NCBI RefSeq assembly: GCF_042686025.1
Contig: NZ_JBHUOZ010000003.1
Span: 744,001 to 808,000, forward strand
DNA: 64,000 nt
Source: Terrimonas rubra
GTDB lineage: Bacteria; Bacteroidota; Bacteroidia; Chitinophagales; Chitinophagaceae
Direction: 5' to 3'
The position numbers and the translations under genes are program-made. The notes below the pieces were generated by a model that was not told the origin of the DNA, searched no databases, and saw only the letters and a list, made by a program, of their open reading frames with translations. Shown here one piece after another: positions 35,108-43,733 of the stretch (within the stretch, counting starts at the first letter, position 1; every line of letters begins with the position of its first letter).

Positions 35108-35746
35108 TTATTGTTTTTTATAATCCCCTCTTTTCCAGGATTGTATAAAATCTGCCCAGGCAGCCGGGTTAAATATGTTCATGGGCGGCGTTTGTCCCTG
35201 GTAACGGGCCTGGTTGGCCACTTTATTAAACTGTATCCGGGTAGCTTCGCCACCGTCGCCGGGCATGGTCTTTAACAACACTTTCCGCGTAGCAATATCG
35301 GTATTCTTCCGGGCTATTTCTATATCATCATCCGGTACTTTGGTGTTCACAAAATCACGGGCAAACTGCTCCGGGGTGGGCCGGGGCCTGATAATGGTGG
35401 CCGGCAGGTACACCGTATCGTTTACCATCAACTGTACCATACTATACTGGTTGCCCTCAATATTCCGGGGAATGGTCACCAGTTTGCTTTTATAACTTAC
35501 GTGCGAAAACTCTATCTGGTCGCCTTTTAAAACGGCAATGGAAAAAACACCTTCACTATTGGTCAGGGTACCCCGGTTCTGGCCTTTTACCATTACACTT
35601 ACCGCCGGTATGCCTACCAGGCTGTCGGAGGTCATTACTATACCGTATAGCTGAACAACAGAGTCTCTGATCGTTTCAAATTGCGCTTTGGCAGCAACGG
35701 GGATTAAAAAAGCAGTAACTAAAAAGTATTGTAAATATTTCTTCAC
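35108..35746 (-). CDS. Secreted carboxypeptidase-regulatory-like domain protein
   Basis: After a signal peptide (to AKAQ), residues about 30-115 are a CarboxypepD_reg-like beta-sandwich (LYGIVMTSDSLVGIPAVSV, KGQNRGTLTNSEGVFSI, FSHVSYKSK), the plug-proximal domain also found in TonB receptors. Here it stands alone, followed by about 95 residues without recognised homology, including QFARDFVNTKVPDDDIEIAR and a C-terminal NPAAWADFIQSWKRGDYKK. The family is a frequent single-gene periplasmic protein in Bacteroidota; its function is unknown. It is divergent from the Mrp ATPase gene. Confidence 0.75.
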   Translation of the reverse strand: MKKYLQYFLVTAFLIPVAAKAQFETIRDSVVQLYGIVMTSDSLVGIPAVSVMVKGQNRGTLTNSEGVFSIAVLKGDQIEFSHVSYKSKLVTIPRNIEGNQYSMVQLMVNDTVYLPATIIRPRPTPEQFARDFVNTKVPDDDIEIARKNTDIATRKVLLKTMPGDGGEATRIQFNKVANQARYQGQTPPMNIFNPAAWADFIQSWKRGDYKKQ

Positions 35747-35804
35747 ACAGTAAAATTAAGTACAAGTTGTGGATTTCGGACAACAAATTAGCCGTTTGTA
35801 TGTT

Positions 35805-35812
35805 TAACTTTG
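35805..35812 (+). promoter_or_regulatory. -7 box TAACTTTG ahead of mrp
   Basis: The box matches TAnnTTTG and lies 38 bp before the chosen GTG start of the Mrp gene, which supports that start over the upstream TTG. No clear -33 box was found. Confidence 0.5.
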
Positions 35813-35850
35813 CATCATTCTATTTTTTTAACATAAGCTTTAATAAAGTC

Positions 35851-36909
35851 GTGGCAGAAATTACTTCGCAAATTATACTGGATGCACTCAAAAATGTGCA
35901 GGACCCCGAAACCGGAAAAGATATTGTAGCAGAGGATATGGTGCAGGATATTGTAGTAGAGAAATATTATGTTTCATTTACCTTATCAGTAGCCGGCCAG
36001 TCGGCCGAGATCCGCGACCAGTTAAAAATGTTATGTATCGGCACGTTAAAAAAGCTGGTACATAAAGATGTGATTGTGCGGGTGAACTTTGCAGCCAAAC
36101 AGGCCGAACAGCCCGAAACGGCCCAGGCCCGTAAAATACTGCCCCAGGTTAAAAAAATCATTGCCGTATTCAGTGGTAAAGGCGGTGTGGGCAAAAGTAC
36201 CGTAGCCGCCAACCTGGCCATTGCCTTATCGGAGAACGGGGCCAAAGTAGGCCTCATGGATGCCGATATTTACGGACCCAGTGTGCCCATTATGTTTGGG
36301 GTGCGTGGCGAACGTCCTATGATGAAAGATGTGAACGGTAAAGGCATGATCGTACCGCTGGAAAAATATGGTATCAGCCTTATGAGTATCGGTTTACTGG
36401 TCGATGAAAAAAACGCGGTAGTATGGCGTGGCCCCATGGCCAGCAGCGCTATTAAACAATTTATCAGCGATGTGGAATGGGGCGAACTGGATTACCTGGT
36501 CATTGATATGCCTCCCGGCACCGGCGACATTCATTTAACACTCATGCAAACTGTGCCTGTAAATGGCGCTGTGATCGTGTCCACCCCGCAGGATGTGGCC
36601 CTGGCCGATGCCAAAAAAGGTATTGCCATGTTCGGGCAGGCACAACTGAATGTAAAAGTATTGGGACTGGTAGAGAATATGAGTTATTTTACGCCACCCG
36701 AACTGCCCGATAACAAATACTATATTTTTGGTAAAGAGGGGGGTAAAAACCTGGCAGAAGAATATGAAATACCTTTCCTGGGCCAGATCCCTATTGTACA
36801 AAATATCCGTGAAGGCGGCGATGCCGGTAAACCGGTCATGCTGAGCAACGATGAAATAGTGAAAACCGCTTTCAGGGAATTTGCCGATAAGGTAAAGCAA
36901 AGTGTATAG
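35851..36909 (+). CDS. Mrp/NBP35-family iron-sulfur carrier ATPase
   Basis: The GTG at 35851 is chosen because the MIP18/DUF59 domain begins right after it (IILDALKNVQDPETGKDIV) and a -7 box lies just upstream. The 352 residues hold DUF59 (about 1-90) and a ParA/MinD-type ATPase with the deviant Walker A FSGKGGVGKST, DADIYGPSVP and DMPPGTGDIHLTL. This family carries or assembles Fe-S clusters. The C-terminal CxxC that binds the bridging cluster in many homologues is not seen: the corresponding stretch reads ENMSYFTPPELPDNKYYIFG, which I recall as usual for Bacteroidota. Monocistronic. Confidence 0.9.
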   Translation: MAEITSQIILDALKNVQDPETGKDIVAEDMVQDIVVEKYYVSFTLSVAGQSAEIRDQLKMLCIGTLKKLVHKDVIVRVNFAAKQAEQPETAQARKILPQVKKIIAVFSGKGGVGKSTVAANLAIALSENGAKVGLMDADIYGPSVPIMFGVRGERPMMKDVNGKGMIVPLEKYGISLMSIGLLVDEKNAVVWRGPMASSAIKQFISDVEWGELDYLVIDMPPGTGDIHLTLMQTVPVNGAVIVSTPQDVALADAKKGIAMFGQAQLNVKVLGLVENMSYFTPPELPDNKYYIFGKEGGKNLAEEYEIPFLGQIPIVQNIREGGDAGKPVMLSNDEIVKTAFREFADKVKQSV

Positions 36910-36954
36910 AACATAGCTGAAAAAAACGATACAGGAGTCTTGTAATAGTTTTAG

Positions 36955-37026
36955 GTAACGGGCTGCATGGTTCCTGGCATCGTTCCTTGCGTCGCACACT
37001 TGTACTGCACCAATGCTATTCAACAG
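36955..37026 (+). repeat. Dispersed TTGCGTCGCAC element, copy 2
   Basis: It aligns without gaps to 14017-14088: GTAAC at 36955-36959, TTGCGTCGCAC at 36987-36997 and AATGCTATTCAACAG at 37012-37026. It is followed by heptamer and octamer repeats up to the next start codon. Confidence 0.7.
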
Positions 37027-37060
37027 TGTACAGTACTGCCGCATTCAGCTTTTTGGGTTA

Positions 37061-37138
37061 AGCATTCTGCTTTCAGCCTTTAGCTTTCTGCTTTATTCAT
37101 TACCAAATTATCTAATTAACTAATTATCTAATTGTCCC
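37061..37138. repeat. Heptamers (AGCTTTC type, 5) then octamers (ATTATCTA type, 5)
   Basis: Heptamers at 37061-37095 and octamers at 37099-37138 keep register. The octamer block ends on the base before the GTG start codon at 37139. The octamers match those at 14121-14160. Confidence 0.82.
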
Positions 37139-37756
37139 GTGTACAGCTTCTCCTACTATACCGAAAAAGACAGGACCAAGGTACTAGCATTCATGCAGGC
37201 AAATCCCTTTGCCATGCTTATCGGGAGTAATCAAAATATCCCTGCAGCTACCCAGGTGCCTTTCTTTACTGATGAAGTGGAGGGGGAACTGGTATTGACC
37301 AGTCATATCATGAAAAACACGGATCACCATCAAGCTTTTGTCAATAACCCGGAAGCGCTGGTGGTATTTACCGGCCCCCATTCGTATGTCAGTGCTTCCT
37401 GGTATACACATGCACCATCTGCCAGTACCTGGAACTATATCAGCGTACATGCCCGGGGGCAACTCAAGTTTATGGATGAGGAAGGACTGAGAAATATACT
37501 GCGCCGCACCACCGATCATTTTGAAAACAATCCCCAATCAAAAGCAGCGTACGACCAGTTGCCGGATGATTATATCCGTAAACTATTGCCCGCTATTGTT
37601 GGGGTTGAAATAAAAGTAACGGCCCTGGATAATGTTTTTAAACTAAGCCAGAACCGTGATGCGGAAAGTTATGATAACATTATCCGGCACCTTGATAAGC
37701 AGGATGCCAATGCACAGGCCATCGCGAAGGAAATGGCAATACGTAAAAAAATATAA
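37139..37756 (+). CDS. PaiB-like FMN-binding protein
   Basis: The 205-residue product matches the PaiB/FMN-binding negative regulator family. It begins MYSFSYYTEKDRTKVLAFM and contains HIMKNTDHHQAF, VFTGPHSYVSASWY, NYISVHARGQLKF and the closing FKLSQNRD signature. PaiB of Bacillus represses protease and sporulation genes, but many members are simply flavin-binding split-barrel proteins, so the regulatory role here is unproven. The start is GTG at 37139, fixed by the family N-terminus; an octamer repeat occupies the whole normal ribosome-binding region. An SDR gene follows after 62 bp. Confidence 0.85.
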   Translation: MYSFSYYTEKDRTKVLAFMQANPFAMLIGSNQNIPAATQVPFFTDEVEGELVLTSHIMKNTDHHQAFVNNPEALVVFTGPHSYVSASWYTHAPSASTWNYISVHARGQLKFMDEEGLRNILRRTTDHFENNPQSKAAYDQLPDDYIRKLLPAIVGVEIKVTALDNVFKLSQNRDAESYDNIIRHLDKQDANAQAIAKEMAIRKKI

Positions 37757-37818
37757 GCGGTCATAGTTTACAGCTTTTACGTAGGTTTGGATCAATTCAA
37801 TCATATAAAGTAAAACAG

Positions 37819-38604
37819 ATGAATATTTCCTTACAGCATAAAACGGCGCTTGTTTGCGGCAGCACCCAGGGTATAGGCCTGGCCATTGCACAAACACTGG
37901 CGGCTTTAGGGGCTAACTGTGTACTGCTGGCCCGTAATGAAGAAGCCTTAAAAGCAGTAGTGCAAACCCTTGATACAAGCCAGCAGCAACAACATAGTTA
38001 TTTAGTGGCCGACTTTGCCAACCCCGCACAGGTGAAGGAAGTGGTGGATGCCTGTGTGGCCACAACAACCATTCATATTTTAATTAACAATACGGGCGGA
38101 CCTGCTGCCGGACCTATTACAGAGGCAAAACCCGAGAGTTTTGAAAAAGCTTTTCAGCAGCATATTGTCAATAACCAATTGCTCACCACTGCCGTGGTAC
38201 CGGGCATGAAAAAAGACAATTACGGCCGTATCATCAATATCATCTCCACCTCTGTTAAAATACCTATTGCTAACCTGGGCGTATCCAATACCATCCGTGG
38301 TGCCGTGGCATCCTGGGCCAAAACAATGGCCAATGAACTGGGGCAGTTTAATATAACCGTTAATAATATTTTACCCGGCAGTACCAATACCGCCCGTATC
38401 ACAGGCCTCATTAACTATATAGCCGAAAATACACATACACCGGCCGAACACGTAGAAGCCCGCATGAAGAACGAAATACCCATGAAACGTTTTGCCCAGC
38501 CGGAAGAAGTGGCCAATGTAGTGGCCTTCCTGGCTTCACCCGCTGCCTCTTATGTAAACGGGGTAAGCATACCGGTTGATGGCGGCAAAACAGGAAGCAT
38601 ATGA
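37819..38604 (+). CDS. SDR-fold protein lacking the catalytic Tyr-Lys pair
   Basis: The 261 residues follow the SDR pattern: cofactor site GSTQGIG (14-20), LINNTGGP, IINIISTS (serines near 143-145) and the closing AASYVNGVSIPVDGG. Where YxxxK should be, the sequence reads S156-NTI-R160 within NLGVSNTIRGAVASWAK, so both catalytic residues are changed. FabG-type reductase activity is therefore doubtful. Such variants form a recognisable SDR subgroup, and they may bind a nucleotide without classical catalysis or use another acid. It lies 120 bp before kynU on the same strand. Confidence 0.85.
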   Translation: MNISLQHKTALVCGSTQGIGLAIAQTLAALGANCVLLARNEEALKAVVQTLDTSQQQQHSYLVADFANPAQVKEVVDACVATTTIHILINNTGGPAAGPITEAKPESFEKAFQQHIVNNQLLTTAVVPGMKKDNYGRIINIISTSVKIPIANLGVSNTIRGAVASWAKTMANELGQFNITVNNILPGSTNTARITGLINYIAENTHTPAEHVEARMKNEIPMKRFAQPEEVANVVAFLASPAASYVNGVSIPVDGGKTGSI

Positions 38605-38605
38605 T

Positions 38606-38640
38606 GGTTAATGAATAATTAGCAGTTAATAATTAATAAT
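38606..38640. repeat. Heptamer tandem repeat, TAATAAT type, 5 units
   Basis: Five weakly conserved in-register heptamers directly follow the SDR stop codon. They are related to 31486-31520. Confidence 0.55.
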
Positions 38641-38681
38641 GTTCAACGGGAGTTAAGTCTCTTTCTTTACTCCGAATGCTG

Positions 38682-38723
38682 TATACTAAATACTTTATAC
38701 TACATACTAAAATCTATATCAAC
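38682..38723. repeat. Heptamer tandem repeat, TATACTA type, 6 units
   Basis: Six in-register units (tatacta, aatactt, catacta, aaatcta and relatives) end two bases before the kynU ATG. Same family and orientation as 18133-18209. Confidence 0.8.
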
Positions 38724-38724
38724 G

Positions 38725-40008
38725 ATGGCTTTTGAAAATACGCTTGCCTTTGCACAACAACTCGATCAACAGGATATATTAAAGTCTTTTCGTTCAAGAT
38801 TTCATTTTCCGCAACGGAATGGAAAGGATGCTGTTTACTTTACGGGCAACTCACTGGGTCTGCAGCCTAAAAATGTAAAGGACGGTGTATTACAGGCATT
38901 AGCGGAATGGGAAACACTGGCAGTAGGTGGTTATTTTGGTGGTAGTCATCCCTGGATGGACTATCACCTGGAAGTAGCGCCAACCCTCGCAAAACTAATG
39001 GGTGCTAAAGAGCATGAAGTAGTGGCCATGAACCAGCTCACCATCAATATTCATTTATTGTTTGCCAGCTTTTATAAACCTACTGCTACACGGTATAAAA
39101 TTATTTGTGAGGCCAAAGCTTTTCCTTCCGATCAGTATGCCCTGGAAACACAGGTGCAGTTACATGGACTAAAAGCGGAAGATGTTATTATAGAGATAGC
39201 GCCTAAACCCGGTGAGCAGATCATACATACCAAGGATATTGTGGAGCTGATACAACAACATGGTGAATCGGTTGCTGTTGTATTTATAGGTGGGGTAAAC
39301 TATTATACCGGCCAGTTCTTTGACCTGCAGGCTATCACAGCTGCTGCACATTCGGTGGGCGCTTATGCCGGTTACGACCTGGCACATGCTGCCGGTAATG
39401 TAAACCTGCAATTGCACAACTGGGAAGTTGATTTTGCCGCCTGGTGTACGTATAAATATTTAAACAGCGGTCCCGGTGCTATTGGTGGTGTATATGTACA
39501 TGAACAATTTGCTACCGACCCTGCTTTTCCGCGCCTGGCGGGCTGGTGGGGTTATGATAAAGCTACCCGGTTTTTAATGGATAAAGGATTTAAGGCCATT
39601 CCAACTGTGGAAGGCTGGCAGATGAGTATCAGTCCCTTATTATCCATGGCCATACACAAAGCCTCTTTACAATTGTTTGAAGAAGCGGGTATTGATAACC
39701 TGCATGCCAAAAGGGAAAAGATGTCGGCCTTCCTGCATTTTATTTTAGCCGATATCAATAACAGCCTGCCGGAAAAAATAATCGAAGTCATTACACCGGC
39801 AAACGAAGCGGAAAGAGGCTGCCAGGTATCCATACATATGTTAAGGGACGGGAAAAAAGTATTTGATGCGTTGATGGCCGAAGGGGTGGTAGCCGACTGG
39901 CGGGAGCCGAATGTGATCCGCCTGGCGCCTGTGCCTTTGTATAATACCTATGAAGAAGTATGGGTATTCGGCAATATCATCAGGCAAATAACAGCCACCC
40001 TGTTTTAG
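38725..40008 (+). CDS. kynU: Kynureninase
   Basis: The 427-residue protein is a fold-type I PLP enzyme with the kynureninase features FTGNSLGLQPKNV, MNQLTINIHLLFASFYKP, GYDLAHAAGNV (the aspartate that contacts PLP nitrogen) and WCTYKYLNSGPG, carrying the Schiff-base lysine. It hydrolyses kynurenine or 3-hydroxykynurenine to (3-hydroxy)anthranilate plus alanine, in tryptophan breakdown or NAD synthesis. No other kynurenine gene is in the window. Heptamer repeats fill its upstream region, so no promoter could be placed. Confidence 0.95.
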   Translation: MAFENTLAFAQQLDQQDILKSFRSRFHFPQRNGKDAVYFTGNSLGLQPKNVKDGVLQALAEWETLAVGGYFGGSHPWMDYHLEVAPTLAKLMGAKEHEVVAMNQLTINIHLLFASFYKPTATRYKIICEAKAFPSDQYALETQVQLHGLKAEDVIIEIAPKPGEQIIHTKDIVELIQQHGESVAVVFIGGVNYYTGQFFDLQAITAAAHSVGAYAGYDLAHAAGNVNLQLHNWEVDFAAWCTYKYLNSGPGAIGGVYVHEQFATDPAFPRLAGWWGYDKATRFLMDKGFKAIPTVEGWQMSISPLLSMAIHKASLQLFEEAGIDNLHAKREKMSAFLHFILADINNSLPEKIIEVITPANEAERGCQVSIHMLRDGKKVFDALMAEGVVADWREPNVIRLAPVPLYNTYEEVWVFGNIIRQITATLF

Positions 40009-40025
40009 CGATAATTTGTTGGGAA

Positions 40026-40074
40026 AAATCATACATCCCCAAATCTTAAATCATACATTCTCATTTATCTTCGT
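40026..40074. repeat. Heptamer tandem repeat, AAATCAT/TAAATCA type, 7 units
   Basis: Seven in-register heptamers lie between kynU and the pyrF ATG at 40079. Their words match the 9553-9618 array. Confidence 0.7.
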
Positions 40075-40078
40075 AGTT

Positions 40079-40891
40079 ATGACAAGGCAACAACTGGTAC
40101 AACTGATCCGTGAAAGACAATCGTATTTATGTGTAGGTTTGGATACCGATATAGAAAAAATTCCGCAGCACCTATTGCAGGAAGAAGATCCCGTTTTTGC
40201 CTTTAACAAAGCCATCATTGATGCTACCAGGGATGTTTGTGTGGCCTATAAAATAAACACGGCTTTCTACGAAGCGCTGGGCGTAAAAGGATGGATAGCC
40301 CTGGATAAAACCGTACGTTATATTGGTAATAGTCATTTTACCATTGCCGATGCCAAGCGTGGTGATATTGGTAATACCAGCGATCAATATGCCAAGGCCT
40401 TCTTTGAGGCCATGCCTTTTGATTCGGTAACCGTTGCGCCCTATATGGGAGAGGACAGTGTAAAACCTTTTCTGCAGCATGCCGGTAAATGGGCCATTGT
40501 GCTGGGCCTTACTTCCAACAAAGGTGCCAGCGATTTTGAATTACAGCCCTTACAAAGCGATGAACATTTATACGAAAAAGTACTGACCTCGGTAAGTAAC
40601 TGGGGCAGCCCCGATAATTTAATGTTTGTAATTGGCGCTACACAGGCCGAACAGTTTGTGCAGATACGCAAGCTTACACCACATCATTTTTATCTTGTAC
40701 CCGGAGTAGGGGCACAGGGTGGAAGCCTGAAAGAAATATCTGAAAAAGCAATGAACGAAGATATCGGTTTACTGGTAAATGCCAGCCGGGCTATTATTTA
40801 TGCGGGTAAAGGTGAAGACTTTGCTGAGCAGGCTTATAAAGTGGCAAAGGAATATCAGGTGGAGATGGCTGGATATCTGGTTAAAAACTAA
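40079..40891 (+). CDS. pyrF: Orotidine 5'-phosphate decarboxylase
   Basis: The ATG at 40079 (MTRQQLVQLIRERQSYLCVGLD) is used; the longer frame would translate through a heptamer repeat. The 270 residues match the type 2 OMP decarboxylase: VGLDTD, FNKAIIDAT, YKINTAFYEALG, the catalytic DAKRGDIGNT and VPGVGAQGGSLKE near the phosphate site. It makes UMP in pyrimidine synthesis. Another pyrimidine-pathway gene, carA, lies 16 kb away on the same strand. Confidence 0.95.
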   Translation: MTRQQLVQLIRERQSYLCVGLDTDIEKIPQHLLQEEDPVFAFNKAIIDATRDVCVAYKINTAFYEALGVKGWIALDKTVRYIGNSHFTIADAKRGDIGNTSDQYAKAFFEAMPFDSVTVAPYMGEDSVKPFLQHAGKWAIVLGLTSNKGASDFELQPLQSDEHLYEKVLTSVSNWGSPDNLMFVIGATQAEQFVQIRKLTPHHFYLVPGVGAQGGSLKEISEKAMNEDIGLLVNASRAIIYAGKGEDFAEQAYKVAKEYQVEMAGYLVKN

Positions 40892-40904
40892 TAGTTTAAT
40901 TTTT

Positions 40905-41486
40905 ATGGGATTAGATATTGCAATACTAACAGATAAACATGACCAGGTTTTTGACAGTCAATTTTACAGTGATAGAAATGCGGGTAATGATAATTATTCT
41001 GTTAGCAGGACTTTCTGCAATTTTATGTGTAGACAAAATGCCTGCGAGGGATTGCCTGAGTTAGACCAGATCGGCGAAATTACGGCCTTAGACATAACTC
41101 CATTTTATGAAATGGAGCGATATAAGGACGAAAATAATGAAGAGCTTCTGTATCTCTTGGAAACAGCTGAATCAGAAGAAGAAAGACAGGAGATTTTACA
41201 GGAATGCCGTGAAAGTAATGCCAAAGTAACTGGTAATATAGGTAAAGTAGAAAATTTGTTAACCCGGCTTATTGATAAGTTATCAGTAATCGAAAACCTG
41301 CCGGCGATACTGGATGATCATGGATACGATACGCTTAATTCCAAAGTCTATTTTGCTGAATTTAATGCAATAGCTACCCAGGGTTATATCAATAATAATT
41401 TTGGACAGGATCTGCGCAGTTTTAAACGGTTCGTAAACTATGCCAAAACTAAAGGCGCTACAACGGTTTATTTTACGTATGGATAG
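40905..41486 (+). CDS. Hypothetical cytoplasmic protein
   Basis: The ATG at 40905 (MGLDIAILTDKHDQVF), 14 bp past the pyrF stop, gives 193 residues. There is no signal peptide or membrane segment. The N-terminal half has a compact block (DSQFYSDR, SVSRTFCNFMC, ACEGLPELDQI) and the middle is an acidic helix (YKDENNEELLYLLETAESEEERQE). The tight spacing to pyrF suggests co-transcription but shared function is not implied. Local base composition is more AT-rich than that of its neighbours, so recent acquisition is possible. No family recognised. Confidence 0.65.
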   Translation: MGLDIAILTDKHDQVFDSQFYSDRNAGNDNYSVSRTFCNFMCRQNACEGLPELDQIGEITALDITPFYEMERYKDENNEELLYLLETAESEEERQEILQECRESNAKVTGNIGKVENLLTRLIDKLSVIENLPAILDDHGYDTLNSKVYFAEFNAIATQGYINNNFGQDLRSFKRFVNYAKTKGATTVYFTYG

Positions 41487-41555
41487 GCTTTTAATAATTG
41501 CTGCCAAATCAACCTGATATTTCCGTAATTTCCGTTTCTCAATTAAACCTTCCTG

Positions 41556-41948
41556 ATGAGAAACAACAATACACTGCTTTTAAGAATAATTGTCGCCATT
41601 ATTTTACTCATACACGGCATGGCCGGTATGTTTAACAATGGCGTAAACGACTTTGGTAACCTTTACCTCAACGAAGTGGGCTTTGCGCCTATCGGGCTAC
41701 CTTTAGCCTGGGCCATTAAAATATCACATGTAATAGCTGCTATCTGTTTATTGGTGGAAAAATATGTAAAAGCCGCCTGCCTGGTTACTATTGCCATATT
41801 GATCACCGGCATATTTATGGTACACCTGCCCCATGGCTGGTACGTGGTAGGAGGGGGTAGTAACGGGGTTGAGTTTAATGTTTTGCTAATTGTAGTCTTG
41901 GTGACAATTATGTTTCCGGATGGATTGAGAAAGACGATAAAGGTGTAA
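41556..41948 (+). CDS. DoxX-like small membrane protein
   Basis: The 130 residues form four transmembrane helices. LLLRIIVAIILLIHGMAGMF at the start and AWAIKISHVIAAICLLVEKYVKAA in the middle are typical of the DoxX/DoxD-like superfamily. Members are linked to redox or sulfur metabolism in some bacteria, but the activity of this branch is unknown. It ends 4 bp from the convergent membrane protein gene at 41953. Confidence 0.75.
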   Translation: MRNNNTLLLRIIVAIILLIHGMAGMFNNGVNDFGNLYLNEVGFAPIGLPLAWAIKISHVIAAICLLVEKYVKAACLVTIAILITGIFMVHLPHGWYVVGGGSNGVEFNVLLIVVLVTIMFPDGLRKTIKV

Positions 41949-41952
41949 AGTT

Positions 41953-42354
41953 TTAAAACCTGTATTTAGTATAAACATGACCACCTAACCAGGCGCAAGG
42001 GATTATTAACAATAAGCTTAATGTTATATGTATGTGAGTGAGTAAAATACCAAAATCTAAATCCATACCACCAAGTAGAACAATTAAAGGGATTATACCG
42101 GACAACGTAGCAATTAACTTTTCTTTATTAATGCCTGTTCTGGCTGTTATATAGCCTGCTATGAACGACGAAGTAATCGGCCCGAAAAACAGTATTACTC
42201 CTGAGATGAATAATTGTGCCTTTGGTATATGCTCATCCGAAAACATCAGCATCGCTCCAAAATAGAAACTAAAATTAGCAAGACCGGCCGCGATAATCCC
42301 GCCCCAAAGAATGGCAATGGTATTCCCCAGGTATATTTTATGTTGTTGACTCAT
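41953..42354 (-). CDS. Small membrane protein of unknown function
   Basis: The ATG at 42354 (MSQQHKIYLGNT) or the one at 42363 is preferred. The longer frame from 42429 would include the sucC terminator hairpin. About 133 residues form four transmembrane helices (AILWGGIIAAGLANFSFYFG, LFISGVILFFGPITSSFIAG, LSGIIPLIVLLGG, LSLLLIIPCAWLGG). No family recognised. It lies downstream of sucC but behind its terminator, so it probably has its own promoter or is expressed by read-through. Confidence 0.6.
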   Translation of the reverse strand: MSQQHKIYLGNTIAILWGGIIAAGLANFSFYFGAMLMFSDEHIPKAQLFISGVILFFGPITSSFIAGYITARTGINKEKLIATLSGIIPLIVLLGGMDLDFGILLTHIHITLSLLLIIPCAWLGGHVYTKYRF

Positions 42355-42391
42355 GAACCCCATACATAAATATACACAGTTGCCTGTTAAA

Positions 42392-42422
42392 ATAAAAAAG
42401 CCCCCGATAAAGATCAGGGGCC
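42392..42422 (-). terminator. Rho-independent terminator of sucC
   Basis: On the minus strand, a GGCCCC...GGGGGC stem with an inner GAT/ATC pairing (42400-42421) is followed by a T-run at 42392-42399. Confidence 0.85.
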
Positions 42423-42445
42423 AACACATCTATACAAAAATAATA

Positions 42446-43657
42446 TTAAGCTACGGCTTGTTTTACCAGGTCAGCTGCTTCACTTAACAGGATAGCCGAC
42501 TGTACTTTTAAACCGCTTTCGTCAATTAACTTTTTAGCTTCCTCAGCATTGGTACCCTGTAAACGTACAATGATCGGGATATTGATATTGCCTAAGTTTT
42601 TATAAGCATCAATAACACCGGCCGCCACACGGTCGCAACGAACGATACCACCGAAAATATTGATCAGGATAGCTTTTACAGCAGGGTCCTTCATAATGAT
42701 CTTAAAGCCCGCTTCCACAGTCTGTGCATTGGCTGTACCACCTACGTCCAGGAAGTTGGCAGGCTCGCCACCGCTTAACTTGATCATGTCCATGGTAGCC
42801 ATCGCCAAACCGGCACCATTTACCATACAACCTACGTTACCGTCCAGTTTTACAAAGTTCAGGTTATATTTACCTGCTTCTACTTCTGTAGGGTCTTCTT
42901 CGGTTACATCACGTAAAGCTGCTACATCCGGGTGACGCATTAACGCATTATCATCCAGGCTCAGTTTACAGTCAACGGCAATGATCTTATCATCAGCCGC
43001 TTTAAATAATGGGTTGATCTCCAGCATAGCGCAGTCTAAACCAACATAAGCATTGTATAAATTAGTAACAAACTTTACGCAGTTTTTAAAAGCCTCACCG
43101 CTTAAGCCTAAGTTAAAGGCAATTTTGCGGGCCTGGAAAGGCTGCAGGCCACCACCGGGGTGTACCCACTCCTTAAATATTTTTTCAGGGGTATCATGAG
43201 CCACATCTTCAATGTTCATACCGCCTTCGGTACTGTACATGATCACGTTTTGTCCTTTGCTCCTGTCCAGTAAAATAGACAGGTAAAACTCTTGTCTTTC
43301 AGAAGGACCATCATAATACATATCCTGTGCAACCAGGATCTTGTTCACCACTTTACCGGCAGGACCGGTTTGTATGGTTACCAGGGTACCACCTAATAAT
43401 TTGGTAGCAAACTCCTGGATATCTTCTAAGGATTTACCTACTTTAACACCATTCAGGCCATTTTCTTTAATGGCACCTTTACCACGACCGCCGGCATGTA
43501 TCTGCGCTTTTACAACTGCAAACTTGCTTCCCGATTGTGTCTTGATTTGACGATAAGCTTCTTCCGCTTCCTGTACCGTACCGCAAGCATATCCGTCCTG
43601 CACGGGCACATTGTACTTTTTTAATAGTTCTTTGGCCTGGTATTCGTGTAAATTCAT
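42446..43657 (-). CDS. sucC: Succinate-CoA ligase, ADP-forming, beta subunit
   Basis: The ATG at 43657 gives MNLHEYQAKELLKKYNVPV, the family start; the upstream ATG at 43678 adds seven unlikely residues. The 403 residues include the ATP-grasp domain (KAQIHAGGRGKGAIKENG), LEINPLF with the metal-binding acid, and the CoA-ligase domain with GGTANAQTVEAGF and INIFGGIVRCDRVA. With SucD it converts succinyl-CoA and ADP to succinate, ATP and CoA in the citric acid cycle. SucD is not in the window, so the two subunit genes are unlinked here. Confidence 0.96.
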   Translation of the reverse strand: MNLHEYQAKELLKKYNVPVQDGYACGTVQEAEEAYRQIKTQSGSKFAVVKAQIHAGGRGKGAIKENGLNGVKVGKSLEDIQEFATKLLGGTLVTIQTGPAGKVVNKILVAQDMYYDGPSERQEFYLSILLDRSKGQNVIMYSTEGGMNIEDVAHDTPEKIFKEWVHPGGGLQPFQARKIAFNLGLSGEAFKNCVKFVTNLYNAYVGLDCAMLEINPLFKAADDKIIAVDCKLSLDDNALMRHPDVAALRDVTEEDPTEVEAGKYNLNFVKLDGNVGCMVNGAGLAMATMDMIKLSGGEPANFLDVGGTANAQTVEAGFKIIMKDPAVKAILINIFGGIVRCDRVAAGVIDAYKNLGNINIPIIVRLQGTNAEEAKKLIDESGLKVQSAILLSEAADLVKQAVA

Positions 43658-43733
43658 GGATGAAAAAATTTGTCGCAAATATAGGTGATTGTAGGCAGAA
43701 TTCCGACCAGGGGCAGGGGATTTAGGATTGGGG

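Noticed and set aside
36955..37138. Small coding gene between mrp and the PaiB-like gene
   Set aside because: The gap is fully occupied by the dispersed element and tandem repeats; no frame has a credible start.
42354..42429. N-terminal extension of the small membrane protein (start at 42429)
   Set aside because: That stretch contains the sucC terminator hairpin and T-run, so translation from there is unlikely.
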